Of a stretch of DNA of 64,000 nt, positions 43,997 to 52,201 are shown one piece after another. This DNA is from Staphylococcus gallinarum (GTDB lineage Bacteria > Bacillota > Bacilli > Staphylococcales > Staphylococcaceae): contig NZ_JXCF01000001.1 in NCBI RefSeq assembly GCF_000875895.1, forward strand, positions 372,001-436,000. Reading direction: 5' to 3'. The notes under the pieces are model-generated. The model saw only the letters and a program-made list of their open reading frames with translations, did no database searches and was not told the origin of the DNA. Numbering within the stretch: position 1 is the stretch's first letter; the number at the start of each line of letters is the position of its first letter. Both the position numbers and the translations under genes were made by a program.

Positions 43997-45193
43997 TTAA
44001 AATAGTTTGTTGTGTATAATATCGTCGTAATTTTTAGGGTTTGTATTGCCTTCAGTATTAATAAGTAAAATATTTGATGAATTATCTAGTTTGAGTGAAT
44101 CTTTCGCGTTAAATAGCGCTTTTGAAGTCATAATTTCTATAAGGACACCTAATGGTAAGGCGCCTGATTCCCCTGAAATTATTGAGCGGTCATTGTTTAA
44201 TGGATTAGCATATTGTTTCATACCAATGGAACTAATAACATCCTTACATGAGAATGTAGCTTGTATGGTTGGCTTTAATATTTCCCAGGCAATAGTGCTG
44301 GGTTCGCCACAGGCTAGACCAGCCATCATTGAATCTAAGGGACCGTTAACACGTTTAGGAATACCTTCATTACTTTTTATTGAAGTAAAGATACAATCAG
44401 CTTTATTAGGTTCGACAATAATAAACTTTGGTGGATCAGGTACAGTTTGATTATAAATACTAGCTATAACTGCAGCAGCAAAGGATCCTACGCCAGCTTG
44501 TAAAATAACATGTGTATATTGAGAAATATGCTTTCTATCTAGTTGCTTAATTAATTCTGCAACAATAGTTGAATAACCTTGCATTATAGCTAATGGCAGT
44601 GTTTCATAATCTACCCAGGCAGTATCTTGTAATAATATCCACCCTTGTTCATCTGACTGTTTAGCAATTTCTACAACAGCATCATCATAATTTAAATCTG
44701 ATATATAGGCTTCTGCACCTAAATCTTGAATAGCTGTCAAACGTTCAACAGAGGATCCTTTTGGTAATACAACTTTCACTTTTTGACCGAATGTTTTTGC
44801 TGCCCATGCGACACCTTTACCATGATTTCCTGCTGTGACAGTTGCAAAAGTAACAGGTTCTAAATCTTTAATGGCTTCCATAAGCTTATTAAAGGTAATA
44901 TTGCCTAAATCCAAGTTTAATTTTTGGGCAAAATAGCTTGCCATCGCATATGCGCCACCCAACCCTTTGAATGCATTTAAATCAAATCTTTTTGATTCAT
45001 CTTTTACGTCAATTGATGCTACACCAAGGTGTTTAGCTAAATTATCCAAATGATATAAAGGTGTTTGACTATAGTTGGGCAAAGTACTTTGAAAATTTAA
45101 AACTTGTTCTAAATTTGATGGTTTAAACGAATTAAATACTGTTGTTGGTATAGATGTAGATTGAAATTGATTGGATTGCCATACAATATTCAT
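43997..45193 (-). CDS. Diaminopropionate ammonia-lyase-like PLP enzyme
   Basis: A 398-residue fold-type II PLP enzyme of the YgeX/DpaL type, which breaks 2,3-diaminopropionate into pyruvate and two ammonia. The Schiff-base Lys is in NAFKGLGGAYA near residue 75. VLPKGSSVERL, QDTAWVDY, QAGVGSFA, EPNKADCIF, MAGLACGEPS and ISGESGALPLGVL all match the family. The Asp of the usual TDGNHG loop, one of two catalytic acids described for the E. coli enzyme, is Ala here (VTAGNHGKG). That could change stereospecificity or substrate. It lies between the M20 hydrolase and ridA with short gaps. An alternative is another 3-substituted alanine lyase. Confidence 0.85.
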   Translation of the reverse strand: MNIVWQSNQFQSTSIPTTVFNSFKPSNLEQVLNFQSTLPNYSQTPLYHLDNLAKHLGVASIDVKDESKRFDLNAFKGLGGAYAMASYFAQKLNLDLGNITFNKLMEAIKDLEPVTFATVTAGNHGKGVAWAAKTFGQKVKVVLPKGSSVERLTAIQDLGAEAYISDLNYDDAVVEIAKQSDEQGWILLQDTAWVDYETLPLAIMQGYSTIVAELIKQLDRKHISQYTHVILQAGVGSFAAAVIASIYNQTVPDPPKFIIVEPNKADCIFTSIKSNEGIPKRVNGPLDSMMAGLACGEPSTIAWEILKPTIQATFSCKDVISSIGMKQYANPLNNDRSIISGESGALPLGVLIEIMTSKALFNAKDSLKLDNSSNILLINTEGNTNPKNYDDIIHNKLF

Positions 45194-45221
45194 GAATTTA
45201 CTCCTTTCATATTTTTTATTC

Positions 45222-46463
45222 TCAATTTAAAACTTTATCAATTAAGCGTAAGTATGCACGGATTCCAGTGGTTAATTGATTAATAGGTGTGTCTTCGTCT
45301 TTATCATGAGAAATCCCATTTTTAGACATAACGAACATCATCACAGTGGGTATAAGCTTGTTCATTTCAACAGCATCATGTAAGGGTCCCGAATACATTT
45401 GATTACTTTCTCCTATTTCTTCTGCTACTGCTGTTTTACAAATATCTACTAAATTGCTATCAAATATTTGAGGGGAGACACTGTAAATTTTTCTCCAAGA
45501 GACGGTACAATCAAATTGCTGAGCAGAAGTTTGAGATATATTTTGTGCTTCCGATAACATTGCAGCTAAATCATCCTTGTTAATACTTCTCATATCAATG
45601 GAAATGGTACATTGACCAGGGACAATGGTTACGACGCCGGGTGTAACGTTTACTTCGCCAACCGTACAAACAGCATTATATTTGAGTGCTAAATCACGAA
45701 ATTTTAACGAAGCAGTTGCTGCAGCTAAAAATGCATCTTGACGCATTTCAGTTGGAAATGAACCGGCGTGTGCAGACTGCCCATAAAAGTCTATATAATA
45801 ACGTTCAACACCAGCTGCACCATAAACAGCAGCGACATCTTTATTAGTTTGTTCAAGTACCGGGCCTTGTTCAATATGAAATTCTAAATATGCAATTAGT
45901 TCATTTATTTTATTCTGAAAGGTTTTGTGAGCGTCTGTAAATGTGTCTATGTTTAATCCATGTTTGCTAATTGCCATTTTAAAGGGAATGCCTTCATTAT
46001 CGACTCTGTTAGTAAATTCAGAGATATTGACTGACCCACTTGCTGCTGATGAACCCAAACAGCTATATCCATATCTAGCACCTTCTTCATCAGCCCAATC
46101 TACAATGTAAATGGAATGTTGTGGCACGATTTGTGCCTCACTAAAATGACGTAAGACCTCTAAACCTGAAATGACACCTAAAGCACCATCTAACCATCCT
46201 CCATTTGGCACACTATCTAGATGACTACCTATAATAATTGACTTGTCAGATTTACCTTGAAGTTTAAACCACATGTTACCTGCGCTATCTTTAAATATGT
46301 CAGTAGTATGAGGTTTAATTTTTTCTAAAAACCAATTTCTGGCCTCTTCCCATATGGGTGTCCATGCTACTCTTTGTGCACCATTTTCGTCAGACGTTAA
46401 AGTAGCTAATTCTTGTAAATCAGCAATAATTCGTTGACTATTCTTATTTAAATCAAAATTCAT
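45222..46463 (-). CDS. M20 amidase: N-carbamoyl-amino acid hydrolase/allantoate amidohydrolase family
   Basis: A 413-residue dinuclear metalloenzyme of the AllC/AmaB group of peptidase M20, which hydrolyses ureido or amide groups. Motifs in order are GSHLDSVPNGGWLDGALGV, DWADEEGARYG, the dimerisation insert with FHIEQGPVLE and GQSAHAGSFP, RSIN, and the final SGPLHDAVEM and SKNGISHDKDEDT. It is the first gene of the minus-strand operon and is divergent from the AraC-type gene. Similar M20 and diaminopropionate-lyase genes sit side by side in E. coli (ygeX-ygeY). It probably frees the lyase substrate from an N-acyl or N-carbamoyl precursor. Confidence 0.87.
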   Translation of the reverse strand: MNFDLNKNSQRIIADLQELATLTSDENGAQRVAWTPIWEEARNWFLEKIKPHTTDIFKDSAGNMWFKLQGKSDKSIIIGSHLDSVPNGGWLDGALGVISGLEVLRHFSEAQIVPQHSIYIVDWADEEGARYGYSCLGSSAASGSVNISEFTNRVDNEGIPFKMAISKHGLNIDTFTDAHKTFQNKINELIAYLEFHIEQGPVLEQTNKDVAAVYGAAGVERYYIDFYGQSAHAGSFPTEMRQDAFLAAATASLKFRDLALKYNAVCTVGEVNVTPGVVTIVPGQCTISIDMRSINKDDLAAMLSEAQNISQTSAQQFDCTVSWRKIYSVSPQIFDSNLVDICKTAVAEEIGESNQMYSGPLHDAVEMNKLIPTVMMFVMSKNGISHDKDEDTPINQLTTGIRAYLRLIDKVLN

Positions 46464-46712
46464 TTAAATACCCCCTTTGTTTTTATAAATGAATAATTAA
46501 TGACTACTTATGTGGCTATCATAAAGCTTTAGACATGATAAAACTATAAGCATCCATTCCATTTTTATCGTTATTGATTTTATAGAAAAGCAAAATTTAA
46601 GCGTTGTGTATATATATTTAGGTGAGAATATTGTTATAATAAGCTTTAATTCAAAGTGTAAAAATACTTGTTTTGATTTTGTGTCGAAATTGATTTGAAG
46701 GGGGCGAAGAGA

Positions 46713-47633
46713 ATGAATAGAGACTTACCCATCAATATAAATGAGAGTTTAGAAGAGCATGTTGCTTATCATTCTGTTGGTTTTTCTATAATTCCATACA
46801 TTATTGAATTTGACTTTGAAAGACATGATTTTATGCCGTTGCATTGGCATAATGATTTACAAATAAGCTGGGTTTATGAAGGGGAGTTGGAATTTTTAAT
46901 TGATGGACAGTTACTAACAGTTGATAGTCGAGATATTGTTTTCATAAATAGAAATAAGTTGCATAGTTCATATTCAACTAAAGAAGATGCCAAAACACTG
47001 TGTATCAATTTTGAATTGGAATTTTTAAATGCTCAAATTATCGAAGATTATATTGATCCTATATTAAATAATGAATCATTTACATATTATAAATTACCTA
47101 TCACGAGCCAATTTTCACGTTATTTTAGTGCCATTTTAAATGAAATACCTACAGATAATGATTTTTTAGTTAAGGAATCGACATCGACGAATTATTTTGA
47201 TGCGGTAAACTTAATTAACCAAGTAATAGAGGGTATTGTATATGAATTTGAAGGGGCAAATTATTTATCGAATGCTGAAGACTTTAATAACATGAATAGT
47301 TTATTAACCTATATACATGAACATTACGGTGAAAAAATCACAATTTCGGATTTAACTGCTCATGCACATATTAGTAAATCATTTTGTAATCAATTATTTA
47401 GAAAATACACTAAGCAATCGCCTATGAAATATTTATTATTATATCGATTACAAATCGCACAAGAATTACTTGTTCACACAGACAAATCAATTACTTCAAT
47501 TAGTGATATTTGTGGATTTGGTACTATAAGTTACTTTATTGAGCGTTTTCGAATACATTATAAAATGTCTCCATTAAAGTTTCGACAAACTTACCAAAAG
47601 CAGAAAAATTTTACATTGAGAGAATATGATTAG
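46713..47633 (+). CDS. AraC-family regulator of the amidohydrolase/lyase module
   Basis: A 306-residue regulator. A cupin domain (about 20-110: MPLHWHNDLQISWVYEGELEFLIDG) is followed by a C-terminal AraC DNA-binding domain (about 195-295: ISDLTAHAHISKSFCNQLFRKYTKQSP and SISDICGFGTISYFIERFRIHYKMSP). Start ATG 46713 follows AAGGGGG; an upstream ATG overlaps that site. It is divergent from the three-gene operon and is probably its activator. The last codons, LREYD and stop, come from the right copy of the 29-bp direct repeat, identical to the end of the unrelated lipoprotein gene at 43141. Confidence 0.88.
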   Translation: MNRDLPININESLEEHVAYHSVGFSIIPYIIEFDFERHDFMPLHWHNDLQISWVYEGELEFLIDGQLLTVDSRDIVFINRNKLHSSYSTKEDAKTLCINFELEFLNAQIIEDYIDPILNNESFTYYKLPITSQFSRYFSAILNEIPTDNDFLVKESTSTNYFDAVNLINQVIEGIVYEFEGANYLSNAEDFNNMNSLLTYIHEHYGEKITISDLTAHAHISKSFCNQLFRKYTKQSPMKYLLLYRLQIAQELLVHTDKSITSISDICGFGTISYFIERFRIHYKMSPLKFRQTYQKQKNFTLREYD

Positions 47634-47643
47634 ACGATAAAAA
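47615..47643 (+). repeat. Right copy of 29-bp direct repeat (att-like)
   Basis: Identical to 43123-43151 over 29 bases and read in the same frame, giving LREYD and stop to the AraC-type gene. The distance between copies is 4492 bp and encloses the whole four-gene module. Confidence 0.85.
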
Positions 47644-47706
47644 GGTCATACAAGAATTGTCATATTCTCCCTTATCAATTAATTATTATTTCCCAAGCAA
47701 TAATAT

Positions 47707-47766
47707 AAAAACCGTACGCCATGCAAACTTCAATTAATTGATATAGCAGTGGAAGTACGGTTTTTT
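47707..47766. terminator. Bidirectional terminator
   Basis: AAAAACCGTAC pairs with GTACGGTTTTT, with a T-run on each side, between the convergent AraC-type and COG0523 genes. An inner CAATTAATTG palindrome adds stability. Confidence 0.85.
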
Positions 47767-47825
47767 ATTCGTGAAAGTAAGTATGGGAGAAAGCAATAAT
47801 ATTTGAGTTTATTCATGCGTAACAA

Positions 47826-48740
47826 TCATGTGACATTTAATTTATGATAATGTTGCACAGAATGACTAAGCTGTACTTTATCAATATTATGGCCAATGAC
47901 TACTATGTAATCATCAATGTTGAGATGGGACGATACAAGATTTAAATGGTTGTTTGTATACTGGATTAAATTTTTTACATTACTGTCATCAAAGGTTAGA
48001 AAGCCTTTGACTCTGTAAATATGATCTGGTAAGTTTTGAAGCCAATTTATAAAAGATTGTTTATGCCAGGAGTGTGAAAAATAAAATATTGAGTGACCCA
48101 GTGTACTATGGATTATTTTTCCACCGTTAAAGCGTTCGTCTTTTGTTAATTTATTGCTCTTTATATGATCAAGTGTTACCTCACCATGACTTGTAATAAA
48201 GTAAGGAATATCTGGATGACGCGTAGTTATAGTTTCAATCACTTTTAATAATTGGTCGGAAGTAATTAAATCACTCTTATTTAGCACAAAGTTTGAGCAA
48301 TGTGACATTTGGGCGATAATTAAATTTTGTATATCTTCGGGTAAGTGAGGTAATTTACTATACAACTGCACATCAATGACACTTGTTAGGCTGACTACAT
48401 TGCTAAATGGTGTTAGTACAGGTGTTAAACATGCGTCTAGAACTTCAAGGGGATGCGCAATACCACTACATTCAATAAAGACAATATCTGGTTGATAATC
48501 AATATAAATATCGTGTAGTTGCTCAGTAACATTGGATTTCATTTCACAACAGATACAACCATTAATAATTTCACGCAAGCCGATTGAGTTATCAATAAGG
48601 TGACTATCTACACTTTGAGTACCAAATTCATTCATAATTACAGCTGGTGTTTGATTTTGAGATCTTGCATTTTCGATAAATTGATTCAGGGTGGTAGTCT
48701 TCCCTCCTCCTAGAAAGCCACTAATAATGACAATATCCAT
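47826..48740 (-). CDS. COG0523 (CobW/ZNG1-like) metal-chaperone GTPase
   Basis: A 304-residue G3E GTPase. Walker A SGFLGGGKTTT is at residues 6-16, the metal-binding CxCC motif GCICCE near 62, and ECSGIAHP, NKSD and a C-terminal CobW domain (about 210-300) follow. COG0523 proteins deliver metals, often zinc, to client enzymes and are frequently controlled by Zur. It lies 5 bp after the dCTP deaminase gene, so the two are one operon. The C-terminal domain lacks a long His-rich stretch. Zinc is the most likely metal from the family and context, but cobalt or other metals cannot be excluded. Confidence 0.87.
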   Translation of the reverse strand: MDIVIISGFLGGGKTTTLNQFIENARSQNQTPAVIMNEFGTQSVDSHLIDNSIGLREIINGCICCEMKSNVTEQLHDIYIDYQPDIVFIECSGIAHPLEVLDACLTPVLTPFSNVVSLTSVIDVQLYSKLPHLPEDIQNLIIAQMSHCSNFVLNKSDLITSDQLLKVIETITTRHPDIPYFITSHGEVTLDHIKSNKLTKDERFNGGKIIHSTLGHSIFYFSHSWHKQSFINWLQNLPDHIYRVKGFLTFDDSNVKNLIQYTNNHLNLVSSHLNIDDYIVVIGHNIDKVQLSHSVQHYHKLNVT

Positions 48741-48745
48741 TTGCT

Positions 48746-49288
48746 TTACACCTCCTTTGCTTCGATATCTTTAAAGCTCATACTGCCTGTTGTTGTGTGT
48801 TGACCTTGGTATTTACCATTATACTGTCGGGTGCTAGGTGTTAGTGTTTGGGCGATAACAATTTGGCAGATTCTTATATTCTCTTGAATTATTAAGTCAA
48901 AATCATTGGCATTGTACAGCTCTAGAGTGATATTTCCGTGAAATCCTGGATCAACCCATCCAGCATTTTGTATAAATAATCCTGCACGTCCAATAGAACT
49001 ACGTCCTTCAACAAATGCTGCTAGTTCGTTGTTTAATTTTATATATTCATTGGTTGTAGCTAATATGAATGATTTTGCAGGAATTGTTATTTTATGTGCA
49101 TTAATCTCTTTATAGTAAACGGGTTCCAAAATATTTTGTTTTAAATCTTGAGGTTGTTGTGGAAACAGGTAATGGTTACCTAATGTTAAATCAATAGATG
49201 CTGATTCAATATGGTGTGTTTGAAGCGGAGTGATTTCTATTTTTCCTTGTTGTAAGAACTGTTTAATGTCAGTATCTGAAAGTATCAT
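48746..49288 (-). CDS. dcd: dCTP deaminase
   Basis: A 180-residue trimeric dUTPase-fold enzyme that deaminates dCTP to dUTP. The motifs HHIESASIDLTLGNHY, VEGRSSIGRAGLF with the catalytic Glu and conserved Arg-Ser-Ser, AGWVDPGFHGNITLELYN and QYNGKYQGQ are diagnostic. The reaction uses no zinc, unlike the dCMP deaminase (ComEB-type) route of Firmicutes. AAAAGGAG precedes the ATG. It is the first gene of an operon with a COG0523 GTPase, and a Fur-family-like palindrome lies 300 bp upstream. Bifunctional dCTP deaminase/dUTPase activity is also possible for the family. Confidence 0.9.
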   Translation of the reverse strand: MILSDTDIKQFLQQGKIEITPLQTHHIESASIDLTLGNHYLFPQQPQDLKQNILEPVYYKEINAHKITIPAKSFILATTNEYIKLNNELAAFVEGRSSIGRAGLFIQNAGWVDPGFHGNITLELYNANDFDLIIQENIRICQIVIAQTLTPSTRQYNGKYQGQHTTTGSMSFKDIEAKEV

Positions 49289-49495
49289 ATGTATAACTCC
49301 TTTTTATAAATAGTTTATTGCGAAATGTTATAAGAATGCGTGTTTTAGCTAACTAAATATAATGTATGACTTGTTGTTAATGACCTAATTTAGTACATAT
49401 ATAAAGCAATTGCTATTGAGGCAATAAATGTTAAAGTTGTCGCATTGCTTATTTTGGTTGAACGGATGAATTGGTAATTGGTAGGAAATAAATAT

Positions 49496-49529
49496 AAAAT
49501 CGTAGACCCGCGTAAAGATCTACGATTTT
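49496..49529. terminator. Terminator- or attenuator-like hairpin
   Basis: Perfect arms AAAATCGTAGA and TCTACGATTTT around a 12-base loop, with T-rich flanks on both sides. It lies between the palindrome at 49588 and dcd. If the dcd transcript starts near the palindrome, this hairpin would be in its leader. Confidence 0.6.
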
Positions 49530-49587
49530 ATTGAACTAAATTATCCCTAGAGGGAAATGTATAAAAATGAATGTAACAACCCTAATT

Positions 49588-49614
49588 TACAAATAGGAAT
49601 GATTCCTATTTGTA
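49588..49614. promoter_or_regulatory. Fur/Zur-family-like operator palindrome
   Basis: A perfect palindrome with 13-base arms (TACAAATAGGAAT and its complement) around one G. The core AAT-N-ATT in a 7-1-7 arrangement is that of Fur, Zur and PerR operators. It lies 300 bp before dcd and 257 bp before the lipase gene. Confidence 0.55.
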
Positions 49615-49870
49615 TTTTGATTATAGAGTTTTAAATGATATAAGTCAATAAATAATTTCTGCTAAATTGAAAGAGTTATTAATAAAGTTGGGATTTTACG
49701 TAATAGAATGTACTTATAGTAAAATGATATTTTTTCTATAACTTTCAAACGTCTAAGTTAACCTAATATTTTAAAGAGATTCATTTTTACTTAATAATTA
49801 TTTTGTACAATATATAGTGAAGGTAGCTTGTAAGTTTGAAAACAGTTATAGAAAGGCTTGAAGATTTCAG

Positions 49871-52024
49871 ATGAGACAAAATAAATATAGTATCCGAAAA
49901 GGCACTATGGGTGTATCATCAGTAGTTATATCAACTATAATATTGGCTTTTAGTGGAAGTATTGCTAGTGCAAATGAGAATTTTGATAATAAAAATAGAC
50001 AAAATAACAACTTGAATATTAAGAGTGCGACACAGAATAAACAACCCTTCATTAAGGACAATGGAAATAAACAGCATCTTAATGCGCAATACGCTGCTAT
50101 ACATAACCATACCAAGTCATTGAATCAACAGAATGAAACGACAACAAAAGACACAACTATGCACTTAAACGATTGTGTAAATAAAGAAAACATACAAAAT
50201 ATCTCTTTAGAACAGAATAAAAACTCAAAAAGTAACAAGGATAATGCATTTTCCAGCGATAAACAGTCTCTGACTACTAATAATAAAGATGCAAATGAAT
50301 CTGTATCGAAAATTGAAAATAACCAGCAAACTGATAACACAGCGAAGGAAGACAAAGGTAATGAGGAGAGACAATCAACACGAACAACATCCACGACTCA
50401 AGATAATATTGCACTCGCGAATCGACTGAAAGCAAATGAGTATATTACAGATTATAACCCGGTATTTACACATGTAAACAAAAGAAAATATCCCCAAAGG
50501 TATAGGCGTATTCAAGATATAGAGGCACAACAGTATAAAAATAATCAGCATAAAGCACAACAATTTATAAGTAATCAAACAAGTAGTGAATTATCAAATA
50601 ATCAAAATAGAACGAAATACGCTACCGAAAGTTACCATTATATGCAACCAAGAACTCAACAAAACGATTGCAATGATAACTATGAGCAGCATCATTCATC
50701 GAGCCAGTTAGAAGATAGTTCGATGAAGATTAATGCGCATGCGACAAATACTAATCATAATAGTCATGACGAACAGGCCAATATACAAAGGGAGATTAGT
50801 AATCGACGCAATGAACAGTCACTAATGAACAATACTGCACCCATAGTTGAACAGAGTAACAGTGTAGCTAAACAAACTCGGTACAAGAATACAGATCCTA
50901 TTATATTAGTACATGGATTCAATGGGTTTACAGGTGACAATAATCCGGATTCGAATGATTTATATTGGGGAGGAAAAAGGTTAGATATTCACCAAGATTT
51001 AACAAATAATGGATATGAAAACTATGTTGCAAGTATTAGTGCGTTTGGTAGTAATTATGATCGTGCTGTGGAATTGTATTATTATATTAAAGGCGGTACC
51101 GTAGATTATGGCGCTGTACATGCAGCTAAATATGGGCATGCACGATACGGTAAAACATACGAAGGTGTATATAAGGACTGGCAGCCTGGTCAAAAGATAC
51201 ATCTTGTCGGTCATAGTATGGGAGGGCAAACGGTTCGGCAACTAGAATCTTTATTACGAAATGGAAGTCAGGAAGAGATTGATTATCAGCGGCAGCACGG
51301 TGGTAAAATTGCGCCCCTTTATCAAGGTGATCACGACAATATGATAACTTCAATTACAACTGTAGCTTCGCCTCATAATGGTACATATGCAGCAGACTTA
51401 TTAGGAAATGAAGCGCTAATTCGACAATTTGTATATGATTATAGCAAGTTTCAGGGAAATAAATATTCAGATATTGACTTTGGATTAAGTCAATGGGGGC
51501 TAAAGCAACGTGAAAATGAAACGTATATCGATTATGTTGAAAGAGTTAAAAATGAAAGTAAAATATGGCAGACAGATGATAATGGATTTTATGATTTAAC
51601 ACGTGCAGGGGCAACTAAGTTAAATCAACAAACGTCACTCAATCCAAATATTATTTATAAATCGTATAGTGGCGAATCAACAAGACCAACGTTTGACGGT
51701 AAGCAAAAAGCCGACATCAATATGACATTGAGACATACCGTACCTGGAAATGTAATTGGGAAGGTTGAGGATAAGGCGTGGAGAGAGAATGATGGCCTAG
51801 TTTCAGTCATTTCTGCACAATATCCATTTGGACAAAGAAGTATGATGGCAACAGATGAAGTAAAAAGGGGAATTTGGCAAGTTATGCCTGTAAAACATGA
51901 CTGGGATCATGGTGATTTTGTCGGCACAGATGCTACGGAAACGCAAATAACGACAGATGAAATAAGACAAATGTGGATGGGAATCGCTAATGATTTGGTT
52001 AAGAATGAAACAGTCGTTTCTTAG
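49871..52024 (+). CDS. geh: Secreted glycerol ester hydrolase (staphylococcal lipase)
   Basis: A 717-residue preprolipase. A YSIRK/GS-type signal peptide (YSIRKGTMGVSS, residues 6-17) and cleavage near ASA-N36 precede a Gln/Asn/Thr/Lys-rich propeptide of about 290 residues. The mature lipase begins near TDPIILVHGF. Catalytic Ser449 is in VGHSMGG. The catalytic Asp is probably in the stretch before the Ca-binding region, and the His is in DWDHGDFVG. The calcium-binding and lid segments (YGKTYEGVYKDWQPG, KYSDIDFGLSQWG) match staphylococcal and Geobacillus-type family I.5/I.6 lipases. It hydrolyses triglycerides outside the cell. It is monocistronic, with a terminator downstream. Confidence 0.92.
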   Translation: MRQNKYSIRKGTMGVSSVVISTIILAFSGSIASANENFDNKNRQNNNLNIKSATQNKQPFIKDNGNKQHLNAQYAAIHNHTKSLNQQNETTTKDTTMHLNDCVNKENIQNISLEQNKNSKSNKDNAFSSDKQSLTTNNKDANESVSKIENNQQTDNTAKEDKGNEERQSTRTTSTTQDNIALANRLKANEYITDYNPVFTHVNKRKYPQRYRRIQDIEAQQYKNNQHKAQQFISNQTSSELSNNQNRTKYATESYHYMQPRTQQNDCNDNYEQHHSSSQLEDSSMKINAHATNTNHNSHDEQANIQREISNRRNEQSLMNNTAPIVEQSNSVAKQTRYKNTDPIILVHGFNGFTGDNNPDSNDLYWGGKRLDIHQDLTNNGYENYVASISAFGSNYDRAVELYYYIKGGTVDYGAVHAAKYGHARYGKTYEGVYKDWQPGQKIHLVGHSMGGQTVRQLESLLRNGSQEEIDYQRQHGGKIAPLYQGDHDNMITSITTVASPHNGTYAADLLGNEALIRQFVYDYSKFQGNKYSDIDFGLSQWGLKQRENETYIDYVERVKNESKIWQTDDNGFYDLTRAGATKLNQQTSLNPNIIYKSYSGESTRPTFDGKQKADINMTLRHTVPGNVIGKVEDKAWRENDGLVSVISAQYPFGQRSMMATDEVKRGIWQVMPVKHDWDHGDFVGTDATETQITTDEIRQMWMGIANDLVKNETVVS

Positions 52025-52043
52025 AAATTTAAACGCGAAGTAG

Positions 52044-52071
52044 CGCTAAAATATAATAATAAATTTTAGCG
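52044..52071 (+). terminator. Hairpin after the lipase gene
   Basis: CGCTAAAAT pairs with ATTTTAGCG, 20 bp after the lipase stop. No clear T-run, so it may protect or stall rather than terminate. Confidence 0.5.
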
Positions 52072-52156
52072 TAAAATAGACATAATGCATTCATTATGAG
52101 GCTTTAGTATTATGCCACAAAGATTAAGCATTATGGGCAACTAATTGAAACAGTAA

Positions 52157-52189
52157 AATAAGACTCTCCTTAATTAAGGGAGTCTTATT
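52157..52189. terminator. Bidirectional terminator
   Basis: AATAAGACTC and GAGTCTTATT enclose a CCTTAATTAAGG core, giving a near-perfect 33-bp palindrome with T residues on the plus side and on the minus side. It separates the convergent lipase and oxidoreductase genes. Confidence 0.85.
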
Positions 52190-52201
52190 TTTGTGTATTT
52201 T

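Larger units (their letters stand above)
49289..49870. other. Divergent regulatory region, dcd and lipase
   Basis: This 580-bp stretch separates dcd (minus) and the lipase gene (plus). It contains the hairpin at 49496-49529 and the palindrome at 49588-49614. I found no convincing gene. A minus-strand open frame over 49390-49530 encodes a hydrophobic C-terminus-like segment but has no start codon. Confidence 0.5.

Noticed and set aside
49390-49530. Minus-strand open frame with a hydrophobic C-terminus-like translation upstream of dcd
   Set aside because: No start codon and it contains the 49496 hairpin; too weak to call a gene remnant.
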